A DNA stretch of 64,000 nucleotides from Diphasiastrum complanatum (Eukaryota > Streptophyta > Lycopodiopsida > Lycopodiales > Lycopodiaceae), in assembly GCA_029204225.1 (NCBI GenBank), contig CM055111.1, positions 15,345,443 to 15,409,442 of the forward strand, written 5' to 3'. Position 1 is the first letter of the stretch; each line of letters opens with the position of its first letter. Under the pieces are notes generated by a model. It ran no database searches and had not been told where the DNA came from. It was given only the letters and a program-made list of their open reading frames with translations. This document shows positions 44,997-56,060 of this stretch, in pieces. The translations under genes and the position numbers were made by a program.

Positions 44997-46199
44997 CTGA
45001 ACAATCATATTTCTTATAGCATCATGATGTCAAGTAGACAAAGAAAAGAACCCATGGTATCTTTCAGAATCAAGATTGACCTTCAGTGGCATAATTAACT
45101 TCAATAAAAAAAAAGGCCATTTGCTGCCAATTTGTGAGTAAGTCATACAATGGAAGATGGGACTATATTGAAACAATTCAAACTTCAGATAACGAACAAT
45201 CCGGAGAAATCAAGGCTTACTCTAGAACAACACCCAGTACAACTTGAACAAACAAGGCACGCAATCTTCAACATTTTTATTCCACTAAAAATCTCAGATA
45301 AACTCCATCATCCATAACATCCACTCTATGCAATGACATCCCCATCGTGTCATGAATATCCAAGTGTAGAATCAGATCAGTGATTAAGTTAGTCTTCATA
45401 CAACTCAATTTGACATCTTTTGTGGCATTCTTATGGATAACATGACACATAAAATATTCAAGATTTGTTACATCAAAATGTCATTTCAGGCTGCTAGCAT
45501 TCAAGAAGGCTCACTCAAATACTTGGGTTCATTTGCTTTCAGCCTTTCAGATAACTAGTCTCATTTGCTAGGAAATGATTAGTTACATATTGTATCAATT
45601 ACTACGTTCATTGGAGATTCAAATTAGCTCTTTCATTTGTTACTCAAGTACACCTTGTTTTATTTGCCATCCACAACTATCTTAATTCACTATTTTAATT
45701 ATATTTGCTGACAACTATTTCCTTTGTCAAATCAAACCTCATTTTTTTCATTGTGATAATGTAGTCACGTAGCACTCGAAACATTGTGGAGAGCTCAGAA
45801 GCTCCCCAAAGCAGAGGTGAATATAGATCTTTGGTATTTTGCAGTCCCTCATCATCATCTATTTTCCTCTTGATTTGGCTATATACAAGTTTCTAGCTTC
45901 GAGATCCTCTTGTTTGCTCCATCAAAGCTCACATTTACAAACAAAGATGCTTTCACAGAGACACACTAATCTTTTTGTTTTTTGTTAGAGACAGATTAAT
46001 CTTGCTCTCCCTTTAAATTTGAAAGGACCAACCTTTCAAAAGCCCAAAGGCAAGTTATGATACGAACCACAACTTTATGCGCAGTTGATTACATCATGTA
46101 CCATGCCTTAGCATGACCATGATGCATCATGAACATTTAGTTCTTCTTCTCTTTTCTCACTTTCTATCTACTAAATTTCTTGGCATTAGAAGTACCAAC
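44997..46199. other. Intron 2 of the CCCH gene, nothing recognised
   Basis: 1.2 kb of AT-rich sequence without transposon motifs, bounded by GT (46199) and AG (44997) on the minus strand. The only intron of ordinary size in this gene. Confidence 0.7.
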
Positions 46200-46265
46200 C
46201 TTTCTTTTTGCTCTGCGTTGTGCAGTCATGGAGATATTTTTTGTTCTATCCCTTTCAAGGTTTAT
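46200..46265 (-). CDS. CCCH zinc-finger protein, exon 2
   Basis: This 66-nt exon between TTATGCAG and GTTGGT, phase 0 on both sides, encodes INLERDRTKNISMTAQRRAK plus RK. It continues the basic region between the acidic N-terminus and the fingers. Its identity rests on matching phase, good splice sites and the basic composition that runs into exon 3. Confidence 0.75.
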
Positions 46266-47526
46266 CTGCATAAACAAATATGCACTATTAGTACTACATC
46301 CACAAAATGAACATCTTGAATTTGAATAGAAAACACACAAGTTAAGAGTACAATCATTTTCGCAACTAAAACTAGATGGAACGAACCTATGGGAAAAAAG
46401 AGTTGCAAACTAGTACTCTAAAAGAAACAATGATTCTTCATAGAAAGATATATTCTCAAAACTTGATATAACATGCAAAAATAATCTTATAAATTAGAGC
46501 ACTAAATATGAAATGAGAGATACAATTCGTAACCAAATGCTCAAATTCGCAATGAATGGCAGAGCCATGATGGATCCTTAAACAAAAAAAAAAACAAACT
46601 TCTAGCCTTTAAGGTCCAAATAATATTAAAATCTTGCAAGCACATTGCACAAGACCTCAACTCTCCTTTTTCTCATAAAAGAGAATGTTTGTTAAAATAA
46701 GTAGCGACTACTAGTTTGTTTGGTACTAGTAAATCGTGCAAAGTTAACTTGGGGGCTTGTTCCAAGTAATTAAAATAGTTATTTTCTAAGTTTGTTAATC
46801 CACTAGGGCTCATTCCTAGGTCAATAGGCAAGGTACTCCATTGTATGTTACCTCATGCAATTGGTAGGTTAGAGTCCATGAACATTTCTAGGGCTTCAAA
46901 ACCCTAGCACATAAGTTAGATGTGCATCAATTTATAGCTTCCAAGGATGCCACTCATGCACCTAATTGGTTAACTGGACATGTGAAATATACATGTGGCA
47001 TCAATGCAAAGCCATTGTGCATGAATCGAAAAGCATATATACACATGCGAGTCTCCCATTTGGTATGGGACAGATGTTGAAATATAATGCCTATTTTGCC
47101 CCTTTTGGCTTTTAGACTTATAACTTGTATGTTGTGCATAAGACATGGGGGTAAATGTTAATGTACATTGTTCACCCCACTTGTGCTTATTAGCCAAGTA
47201 GTGACAAGTACGTTAAAAGACCCATGTATGATGTGGGCCTAGAGCTAGAATAGTAATGATGCCACCTCATATGTTCCATCTTAGTATGTACTATTGTGGC
47301 CACAAGATCTTTTTGGTCTTGAGGGGTTTCCACGCCCTCCTCTAATTTGAATTTCATGATGTATCTATCTCGAGTTCTCTCTTGCTTGTTTAGTCTACTA
47401 CTCCATAGCTAGCTTTCTGAAGCTTTCAAAGTGTGCTTTCTATGTTGTTAAGATACTCCATAGCTAGGCCTTGAATTTTGTCATGGAATGAGAGCATGGT
47501 ATCAGATTTCTGCTATCCTTGGAGAG

Positions 47527-49592
47527 TGTTAGAAGTAATAAATGATAATGTTAGTTTCCCATAGGTTACTTTGACCCAAAAGGTTGAGACTTGTGTAACC
47601 ATGGGTTAGGTTTATTATTTAGACCATGTTAAGTCAGTTTTAGTTAAGTTGGACCCAATTTTGGTCCAGTAGTAATTCGTGGGTCCAAGTAAAGTCTAAT
47701 TATGTTAAGGGACCCTATCTTGACTTTTGGGGGTGCCCTATAATTAGTAGTGGGTCTTGGAAGGTTCTAGAACTTTTGGAAGAGTCTAGGCCTTTGGAAG
47801 GCCTATTTATATGTACTCTTTGTTCATTTGTAATTCATTCCCTTTCAGGCATTGCTACTACTTTCTCTCTCCTTGAGGGCGCCTAACCCTCTCCCTCCTC
47901 TTCTTCTTCTTCTTCTTCTTCTTCTTCTTCTTGTATATGGAGACTGAATGTTAGAAGAATCTTGGCACTTTGATTTCCTACATGGTATCAGAGCCATGGA
48001 TCTTCTATGCTTGATTTAGGGCGCCCTACCAAAAGAGATTGTCTTCACTTAGGGATCACAAAAGTCAGCACCTTTGCTGATTTTTTGGAGTGAAGATCCG
48101 TTTTTTGACTCTTTTCCGTTTTGCAGGAGGGCGCCACACATCAAAGAAGATAACAGGATTTTAAGCGCCCAAAAATCAGGTTGTTGTTTGCTGATTTTTC
48201 AAGTTGCAGGAAGGCGCCATTAATTATCTTCTTCGGGGCTTCTTTTAGGTCACCCACATCCGTGTAGGTTTATCCTACTTCCGTTGGTCCGCTGCTACCC
48301 TATTTTTCAGATTTGCTCCTTTGTAGGAGGGCGCCCATCTACAAGCAATTTCTATTCTTCTGATTTGGCTGAAAAATCAGCACCCTTGCTGATTTTACAA
48401 AGTGAAGATCCACTTCTTTTTGCTTGTTTCCAGGTGTGGAAGAAGGCGTTAATTTTTTTGTGATGATCCGATCACATTCCGAGGCTGAAAATTGGATAGC
48501 ATATTACCATTTGTATGGTGTTGCAACAGCCCTATCCGTGTGTGTACTGTTCACACTTTTTGGCAAGAAAGAAGGGTTCCGGAAAAAGCTTTGTTGGAGG
48601 CTAACCTAATTCTTTGCGTGCTGGTTTTTTGAGTTTGTAATGCAATTTCAGGCTGAAATTCTCAGCACACAAGGCTTGTAGGAGGGCGAGTTCCTACATC
48701 CATCTAATCTGTGGTTTCGACACATTCTGGTGCTGATTTGTCAGATTTGATACTTGTTGGTTTTTGTCTTTTAGAGCACATTTAGGGTTTGAAAAAGTTT
48801 ATCTTCTTGGCTGGTTCTTATGGCAAGAGATTTGGGAGCAATTCGTACTTGTTCGGGCGAAGATATGTTGGATGGCACCAACTATTCTTCATGGAGTTGC
48901 AGGCTGAGATTTTGCATCGACGTGATGATCAAGATTTTATCGGTAACAAGATCTATCTTATATCATTTGAGATTCGACTACTTCAAGTTGAAGTTTTTTT
49001 TGGCGGCATTAAGCTTGGACAGCAAGCTACATCTTTTCTTTTTCGGCTACATGGAGTTTTGGGCAGCATGCAACACTTTGCATTTTTGTTGCAATTTTTC
49101 ATACTTCATGTCATGTTATGTTTTTTACATTATCATTTAAGGAGGGTGTTAGAAGTAATAAATGATAATGTTAGTTTCCCATAGGTTACTTTGACCCAAA
49201 AGGTTGAGACTTGTGTAACCATGGGTTAGGTTTATTATTTAGACCATGTTAAGTCAGTTTTAGTTAAGTTGGACCCAATTTTGGTCCAGTAGTAATTCGT
49301 GGGTCCAAGTAAAGTCTAATTATGTTAAGGGACCCTATCTTGACTTTTGGGGGTGCCCTATAATTAGTAATGGGTCTTGGAAGATTCTAGAACTTAGAGT
49401 TTGGAAGAGTCTAGGCCCTTGGAAGGCCTATTTATATGTACTCTTTGTTCATTTGTAATTCATTCCCTTTCAAGCATTGCTACTACTTTCTCTCTCCTTG
49501 AGGGCGCCTAACCCTCTCCCTCCTCTTCTTCTTCTTCTTCTTGTATATGGAGATTGAATGTTAGAAGGATCTTGGCACTTTGATTTCCTACA
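47527..49592 (+). mobile_element. Short non-autonomous LTR retrotransposon with 5-bp target duplication
   Basis: LTRs 47527-47982 (456 bp) and 49147-49592 (446 bp) are almost identical, start TG, end CA, and differ mainly in a CTT repeat. GAGAG lies on both sides (47522-47526 and 49593-49597) as a perfect target duplication. The primer-binding site TGGTATCAGAGCC starts at 47983 and the polypurine tract AAGGAGGG is at 49139-49146. The 1.16 kb internal region encodes no pol; only LDGTNYSSWSCRLR (about 48865) resembles a copia gag start. It needs proteins from elsewhere. Near-identical LTRs make it the youngest visible insertion here. Confidence 0.9.
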
Positions 49593-49597
49593 GAGAG

Positions 49598-50700
49598 GAT
49601 CTTATCTTGGAATTGGTTGCACTTTCTATAGGAGCATCTAATATCTCTGTTGTCTGCATGGTTGGAGTACTATTTGCAAGGGGAATACTGTGATCCTAAC
49701 AGGTGAGGAGCCTGTTCCTACATCAGAACCTGAGCTCGAGGATTATATCTAGAGAGAGGAAAAAGCACACAGAATCATCAACACGTCTGTAAGGGATAAT
49801 GTTATTCCTGTAATCAGGTCAGCCAAAGGGCTTAGAGATGCATGGCACATTCTTTGTGCATTGTATGAAACACCAAATACAGCTAGACTCCTTTACTTGA
49901 AAAACAAGTTGTATACCCTCATCACTGACCATCTTACTAAGATCCAGGATCTTAGATATCAGTTTTCTGTACTTGGAGAGGCTATTGCTGACAAAGACTT
50001 GGTGCCAATAGTTTTGAATAGCTTGTCATATGCTTATCAGAACTTTGTTATGATGATATCTGTGAGGGAGAAATTCCCTACCTATGAAGAAGTACATGGT
50101 CTCTTGTTATAGGAGGAGATGAGGAGAGTTAATTTCTCCAAGAGGGAGCATTTCCAAGAGCATGCCTTTGCTTCTAAGAAGAAGTAGAATTCAGCCAAGG
50201 ACAAGAAGAAAGGTAAGGCAAAAACAAAGGAGCACCACAAGCACTTGAGCAAGGAATGGAGAACTTGCAAATGTTAGAAGCACAATCCTCCTCAACTACC
50301 TCATCCACACCTCAAAGGAAGGGGAACTGCAATTACTGTGGTAAATATGGTGACTTTGCTTTTGAGTGCAAGAGGAAGCTTGGAGAGCAAAAGAAGGGCA
50401 CAAAGCAAGGAGGAAATGTTGTAGAGAGTGTTGCAAGAGAGGAGCAAAATGACACAAGGCAAGCTGAGCTATTTTTTGTTGCATTGGCCTCACAAGCTAC
50501 ATTAGGTGGTTGGTACATTGACTCAGGTGCTTCAAAGCACATGACCCCTCAAAGGGATTGGTTTCATACCTTTGTGGGGATTGGTGATGGACAAGAAGTG
50601 TGCCTAGTGATAACTCAATGCACAAGGTCAAGGGGAAGGGAATGTCTTATATGTACTAGGACTTGCTAAACCTTCTTTCCGTAGGAGCTATCACTCAACA
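49598..50700 (+). pseudogene. Copia gag and protease
   Basis: The gag part reads RDAWHILCALYETPNTARLL ... YLKNKLYTLI and later a knuckle CNYCGKYGDFAFEC, in which the usual His is Asp (C-X2-C-X9-C spacing kept). The protease GGWYIDSGASKHMTPQRDWF has the DSGA active-site box (about 50509-50560). Interrupted by stops at about 49750, 50112 and 50185 and by shifts near 50270 and 50620. Confidence 0.8.
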
Positions 50701-50849
50701 AAATATGAAAGTAGAATTTGATGCTACTTCTTGTCTTGTATTGGATTTGAGTGATAATATGAAGGTTGTGGCCAAAGGATTGTAGGAAGATTATCTATAC
50801 ATATTGTGAACTTCTATCCTTAGTCAGCATGCTTATGCAGCAAAAGGAG

Positions 50850-51660
50850 GTGATGTGGATAGGTTGTGGCACAAGAGGTCTGAGGTATGGACATCTTGGC
50901 TATCAAAGTATGCAGGCGTTGAACCAGCCTCATATGGTGGAAGGGATTCCAATCATTAAGCCAAGCTCTTCAGTATGTGAGGCCTGCGCTATGGGAAAGC
51001 AGCAAAGACAAAAAGTTTCCCGAGGAAGCATCACCAGGGCAGCAGGCATACTTGAATTGGTGCATTCAGATTTGTGGGGGCCAACCCAAACCAGATCTGC
51101 AGAGGGGGGGGGGGGGGGGGGGGGGGGGCATATTACTTTATGACCTTTATTGATGACTTCTCACGCAAGATTCTCTTTTTGGGCAAGGCTCCACAAGAGG
51201 CATTTAGCGGCATTAAGCCCAAGGTGGGCGCTTTGTGACTGTTTGGCCCCTACATGTTCCCAAGGATGATAGGAAGAAGCTGGATGGAAAATCAGCAAAA
51301 ATGTATTTTCTTGGGATAGAGCGAGGAAAGCAAAGCAGGAAGAAGATCATAAGTCAAGATGTGATCTTTGAAGAGGATCATTCGCCTCCTATGGAGGAAC
51401 ATGAGAAGGAGGGAACAACTGAGTACATTCCAATACTTGATGAACCACATCCACATATTGAGGAGTCTCAGGATGATCATATGAGTGATCAAGAGGAAGA
51501 ATCTGAGGAGTAAGAAGCGAAAGGAAAGGGCAAAGCTGTTGAGTCTTATTCGCCGTCTTCATCACCAACTGCAAGGAAGAAGTTTCCCAAGTGGTATTGG
51601 CAAACTGTGCAGGATGGTATGGTATTAATTGAGGGAGAAAGCAGCAATCCAGGGGCAAGA
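50850..51660 (+). pseudogene. Copia integrase, mostly deleted, with a G25 run
   Basis: HLGYQSMQALNQPHMVEGIP and SSVCEACAMGKQQRQKVSRG give the GAG-pre-integrase and zinc-finger region; VHSDLWGPTQTRS starts the core. Then 25 consecutive G (51104-51128) precede YFMTFIDDFSRK, after which the core jumps to the C-terminal KKLDGKSAKMYFLGIERGKQ and DVIFEEDHSPPMEE. The DDE core is incomplete. Confidence 0.75.
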
Positions 51661-51668
51661 AGATAGCC

Positions 51669-52184
51669 ATGCAAGAGGAGTATGACTCCATCCTCAAGAA
51701 TGATACATGGGACTTGGTGACGCTACCAAAAGGAAAGTGTCCTATTGGGTGTAAATGGGTCTATAGGACCAAATACAAATCGGATGGGAGCATCGAAAAG
51801 CAGAAGGCAAGGCTGGTGGCCAAAGGCTATGTACAACAGGAAGGCTTGGACTATAATGAGACGTTTGCACCCGTGGCTAAGATAACTTCTATTAGGATGG
51901 TTTTAGCATTGGCTGCATTCTATGATTGGGAGGTCCATCAAATGGACGTAACGAGTGCGTTTCTCAATGGACAGCTGGCTGAAGAAGTTTACATGGACCA
52001 GCCACAAGGCTTTGAGGCTAAGGGCAAGGAAACTATGGTATGCAACCTTAAGAAGGCCTTGTACAATTTGAAACAGGCACCCAGGGCCTGGTATAGTTGT
52101 ATTGACGACTATTTTGCCAAGGAGCAATTTATAAAGACTCATTCGGATTGCAACTTGTATGTGAAGGAGGTAGAAAGCACATAA
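51669..52184 (+). pseudogene. Copia reverse transcriptase, N-terminal half
   Basis: 172 uninterrupted codons: EYDSILKNDTWDLVTLPKGK, GCKWVYRTKYKSDGS, KARLVAKGYVQQEGLDYNET, FAPVAKITSIRMVLALAAFY, VHQMDVTSAFLNGQLAEEVY and KALYNLKQAPRAWY. It includes the first catalytic Asp (QMDVTSAFLNG) but stops before the YVDD box. A TAA follows and then the element ends, so no active RT can be made. Confidence 0.88.
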
Positions 52185-52436
52185 AAGTTTAAAACAGGTC
52201 AAGATTGTAAAATTTCAGCTCATAAGAACCTATTCTACCTTTCCACCCGGTTAGGAAGGTCACCATAATTCATAAGGGTTCTCAAATATTTATACATTCT
52301 CAACTTTTTGCTTTCTTGAAAAGAAGAAAGGCAAAACCTAAATTCTTATATGTCCAACACTTAGACCTCCACCTTACTTTTGTTTTGAATCTGGCTATTC
52401 TTTTCAGAACATCCAAAGACGTCTAAAATGTCATAC

Positions 52437-53687
52437 CTCTTTTTCAGGAAAACCTTCACCTTCCTCAGGTTCATCATCCTTTGCAACTCTAGAATGTATA
52501 GGCTCATTATTTGAGTTTGCTGGTTTCTCTTTGGTGGATCTTGCAAACTTCAAAAGTGCTTCCTTTTTCCTTATATCCATCTTAATTCCCTTTGTTGGTA
52601 GATCTTTTCTTCCTGTCTCTGAGCTTTCATATAACCTTCTCTGCTTATTACTGTCAGCATTCTTCTTGAATGCTGTGGCAACTTTCTTGAGAGTACCACC
52701 AGCAGGAGTAAAATTTCCTTGCCCTGTTGTTGTTTTGCCTTTGCCTCCTTTCTTGCCACCTCTTTTCTTTTTTCTACGTTTCTTATTCTTTTCCGTGCTT
52801 TTGCTGACGGTTCCGCTGGTATGCAGCACCTCACCGGCAAAGCCTACAGCTTGAGGAGAGCACTGCCAGACCTCAAGAGAAGTCCCATGATCTTCGTATA
52901 CGGGCTCATCTGCCTCCCCTATATCACTCCTTTTCTCAAGATCCTTGTCTTCTACACTACTCAAAGTGTACTCATCTTGTCTCTCCTCGATCTCACCCTC
53001 CTCTAGACTTTCTAGATCATCCTCCACAACAATATGAGATTTTTCCTTTAAGTCCATGGGAATCCTTGAAACTGAACCATTGGCCAGATCTGCTTCCATC
53101 TCATTATTTCCGTCTTCAAACCTACAATTCACCAGATTGAAATTTGTGTGATCACTGGCAGATTCCGAGTTTTGTGCTAGGTCAACAGATTGCTTTAAGT
53201 CTGCCATGCCATCGCTATAACTGAGAGGTGATCCGTTGGCAAACCTGGATTCAGACTCGCATTCTGAACTGCAATGAGAACTCAAATGTGCAATATGTTC
53301 CGAGTCGGGATCAAAATTTGCACGAAGATGAGAAGCATCCTCGCATTCTTGCAAGCTTTGGGATGACACCAATTCGTCAACGCATAAGCCGCTATCCGAA
53401 ATGAAATAATCAGCATTTGCACTCTGTAGTAATGCTTCACCTGGAGCAGCATATGAATTGATGCCTTCTTTCAATAACTTCAACGCCTTCCGTCCCTCTG
53501 ATTTCTCATCATCTTCAGCCTTTCTCTTGTTTCCCACTTCAGATTCCTCAAAAATAAACCTGCAAGCATTGCTTGCTGGCAAGGGTGATCTTGCAGGATA
53601 GGCTTCCAAAACAGAATCAGTGCTTTCGGCCATAGATGAGAGATTGAGAGCTTCACTCAAAGCAAAGGAGCTCGAGCATTTATGCAT
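52437..53687 (-). CDS. CCCH zinc-finger protein (plant C3H65/C3H7-like), exon 1
   Basis: Exon 1 of the gene running to 38189. It gives up to 417 residues from ATG at 53687. ATG at 53633 (MAESTDSVLEAYPARSPLPA) has a better plant start context (CTATGGCC) and may be the true start. The sequence is acidic and Ser/Glu-rich, then has a strongly basic run KKRRKKKRGGKKGGKGK near residue 300 (nuclear localisation or RNA binding). It ends PEEGEGFPEKE at donor GAG|GTATGA, phase 0. With exons 2-3 and the two-finger exon this resembles the plant triple-CCCH family that includes Arabidopsis C3H65 and C3H7; the exact orthologue is from memory. Likely role: nuclear RNA processing or regulation. No stops, unlike all neighbours, so it is probably a living gene. 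Confidence 0.85.
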
Positions 53688-54006
53688 TTATTTAGAAATG
53701 GATGGAGCTCAGAAGAGGAAAAACTGTTACAAGGAGGGAGAGAATGCAACCAAGTGTAAACCTTAACCCTACTAAAACCCTACCTACATGAGAAACTTGG
53801 AGCTCTACCTACATGAGAAACTTACCAAAGCCCTTACTAAAACCCTACCTACATGAGAAACTTTGAGCTCAAAGCATGTCACATCTCTAAGACCTTGAGC
53901 CTTCAAGACATAGCTAGGACCTTGAGCGTCTCAGAGCCCTAAGACCAGTGTTCAATACATGTAGCATCAAACATAGCTCAATGAGACATAGTTCAATTCA
54001 TTTTGG
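53688..54006. other. Upstream region of the CCCH gene with a short tandem repeat
   Basis: It should hold the promoter and 5' UTR. A unit containing ACTAAAACCCTACCTACAT and GAGAAACTTGGAGCTC recurs two to three times at 53770-53880. No TATA box can be assigned with confidence. Confidence 0.45.
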
Positions 54007-55300
54007 CATTGCCTTTTCTTCAGCTCTGCTTTTCTTGGTGAGGCTCTCCAGGAGGATGTTGCTCATTCAGATCTACTTCCCCGGTTGGGCGAAACTCAGG
54101 TCGTGTTTTGCATCTTGACGTCTTGCTTTATCGAGTGTCCTTTTTATCTGTTGCGGACCTTCCCCCCTACTCAGGACTTTTTGCATCTTCTCTCGTCCTT
54201 TGACAGTTCTATTATGGATGTTTTTGGCCGCCTTTTGGGCCCTAGTTCTTTAGATGGTGTGGAGACCCTTTTAGCTCAGAACCAGGCTCGGTTACCCATT
54301 TCTTGTGGAGGTGTGGGTCGTCTCTCTACGGTTTTTTTTGTACCTACAGCTTTTCTTGGGAGCTAGGCTCTTGTCGCCCCTACTTTGTTTTCACGATTCC
54401 TTTCTGACCTTCGCCCTCTCTTGGCGGATTGCATTGCTCGTGTGGATAGTGGTTCTATGCCTTTTCAGCACCTCCTCATCGTTGCACGGCAGTTGCTCTC
54501 CCTCTCTGCCCAAGCATGTCTTCCTCCTTTTGAGCAACTCCTCACTTTCAGCTCAGATCATCTGCAAGAGACTCTCTTGGAGCGCGTGCACAAGCAAACC
54601 CTTTCCAACATGCTCTTTGAGGCTCCTTCGTCGTTGCATCAAGCTCGGCTTTTTTCTTATGTGGGTCCAGGTGCAGGGGCTTGGCTGTTAGTGGCCTATT
54701 ATTCCTTCCTTTTGATTGTCTTTGGCCATCTTCACCACTGCTCTTCGTCTTTTGCTCTTTGTCTTCGCTTGGGGTGTGTTTGTAGTCACCCTATTGATGC
54801 TCTTGCTATCCACCTCCTCCGCTATCTCTTCTGGAAGTGAGCGCACAACTACGCATGATGTTGTCAAAGATGCAGTGGCTGCTAGAGCCAGAGATGGAGG
54901 ATTCCATGTCCTCAGAGAGCAGTCTTATGTCTTTCCTTCTATCGCGTCTCACTCTTCTCGCAGGCGTGTTGACATGGTCCTCTCCCGGTATGGGCCTCGT
55001 ACTTTGGCAGATGTTGTTGTGTTTGATCCCACACGTGGTGACCTACTACCTCGCTCTACCTTCACACCAAGAGAAGAGGTAGGCATGGCAACAAAAGAGA
55101 AGGAAAAAAACTACTCTGACAGGCACCCTACTGATGCTTTCATTCCCCTAGCAATTGAGACTTATGGCACCTTGCATCGACGCTTTGAGAAATTTCTTCA
55201 CATGTGTTCTCAACAGGCGGTAGAGCGTCAAGGTATTCCAGGTTCTATTCTAGTGGCTTCTTTCAAACAACATATTTCCATTGCCTTGCAACATGCTTAG
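54007..55300 (+). pseudogene. C-terminal part of a LINE-like RT element (post-RT domain)
   Basis: One protein spread over two frames. 54007-54840 has LGETQVVFCILTSCF, PISCGGVGRL and VGPGAGAWL, with a TAG at 54364-54366. 54836-55300 has THDVVKDAVAARARDGGFHV, LREQSYVFP, SSRRRVDMVLSRYGPRTLAD, VVVFDPTRGD, KNYSDRHPTDAFIPLAIETY and GTLHRRFEKFLHMCSQQAV. The order (LGxxQVxxxxL, GAGAWL, HDAVxDA, FHVLREQ, RRVDxVL, DPTRxDL, FIPLAxExxGxLH) is a domain I recall following RT in many plant and protist non-LTR-like proteins. No RT palm remains upstream. Function of the domain is uncertain; the RRVD...D...K pattern is nuclease-like. Confidence 0.65.
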
Positions 55301-55402
55301 GCCCTATCAATCCTGCAATGAGCGATGGTGGCTGGGTTTGCTACATCTCATCTCTCTTCATTAGCCGACTCACCACCTCTTCACTTTTCTCTGATCTACT
55401 AT

Positions 55403-56060
55403 AGTCAGTTGGCCAACACCAAGATCAAGTGCTTGAGGTTAGACAATGATGGTGAGTAAATATCAACCAAATTCAAGGATTTTTGTGATGCACATGGAAT
55501 CAAGAGGGAGCTTTCAAGCCCAAGGACTCCACAACAAAATGGAGTGTCCACGAGAGGAAGAATCAAACTTTGTGTGAAGGTGTCAAAGCTATGAGGTCAA
55601 GTGCCAATCCTCTTAAATCCTCTTAAAGTGAAGCTTTGATGTGTGCAAATTATCTTTGTAATAGGTGGTTGAGTGCACCATTGGATGGTAAGACACTTTT
55701 TGAAACTCTTTTTGGTAGGAGGCTGAGTGTACTTCAAAATCTTTGGAAGTACTTGCTATGTCAACATTACGCTTGATGATAGGAATAAAGAAGATCTTTC
55801 ATTCAAAAATGACATTTTTGTTATATATAGCGAAGCAAGTAAAGCATACAGGATTTACATTCCTTCAACAAGAAAAGTGGTCATAAGTAGGGATGTTATT
55901 TTTTATAAAGAAAATGTTCCAAAGATTGATATTGATGATGGTATTGATAGTGGATCTAATGTTGATGGTTCTTTAGATGGTGGCGATGGATATTCTTTTA
56001 CAAGTCAAGGTCTTAATATGATCTTCAACACAAAGGACAAAACTATCAAGGCTTACTTAT
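55403..56060 (+). pseudogene. Ty1/copia integrase fragment
   Basis: Starting abruptly at about 55403: KIKCLRLDNDGE, FKDFCDAHGIKRELSSPRTP and QQNGV (third catalytic block region), then CANYLCNRWLSAPLDGKTLF, and FGSTCYVNITLDDRN, YRIYIPSTRKVVISRDVIFY. Frames change at about 55550 and 55720. It follows the RT-element tail with no LTR between them, so the junction is a breakpoint. Confidence 0.8.

Larger units (their letters stand above)
46690..52190 (+). mobile_element. Ty1/copia element, 3' truncated, in CCCH intron 1
   Basis: The 5' LTR (46690-47496, TGTTAAAATA ... GAGCA) is followed by the primer-binding site TGGTATCAGATT at 47497. After the nested element (47527-49597) come gag, protease, a deleted integrase and RT up to 52184. 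No 3' LTR is found; homology ends abruptly 250 bp before exon 1. It is antisense to the gene. Confidence 0.8.
46266..52436. other. Intron 1 of the CCCH gene, 6.2 kb, filled by nested copia elements
   Basis: The intron starts at GAG|GTATGA (52437/52436) and ends at TGCAG (46266). About 5.5 kb of it is an antisense copia element that itself contains another LTR element. The remaining native intron is about 650 bp. Confidence 0.8.

Noticed and set aside
50082-50542. Minus-strand ORFs within the copia gag
   Set aside because: Shadows of the gag/protease coding on the plus strand.
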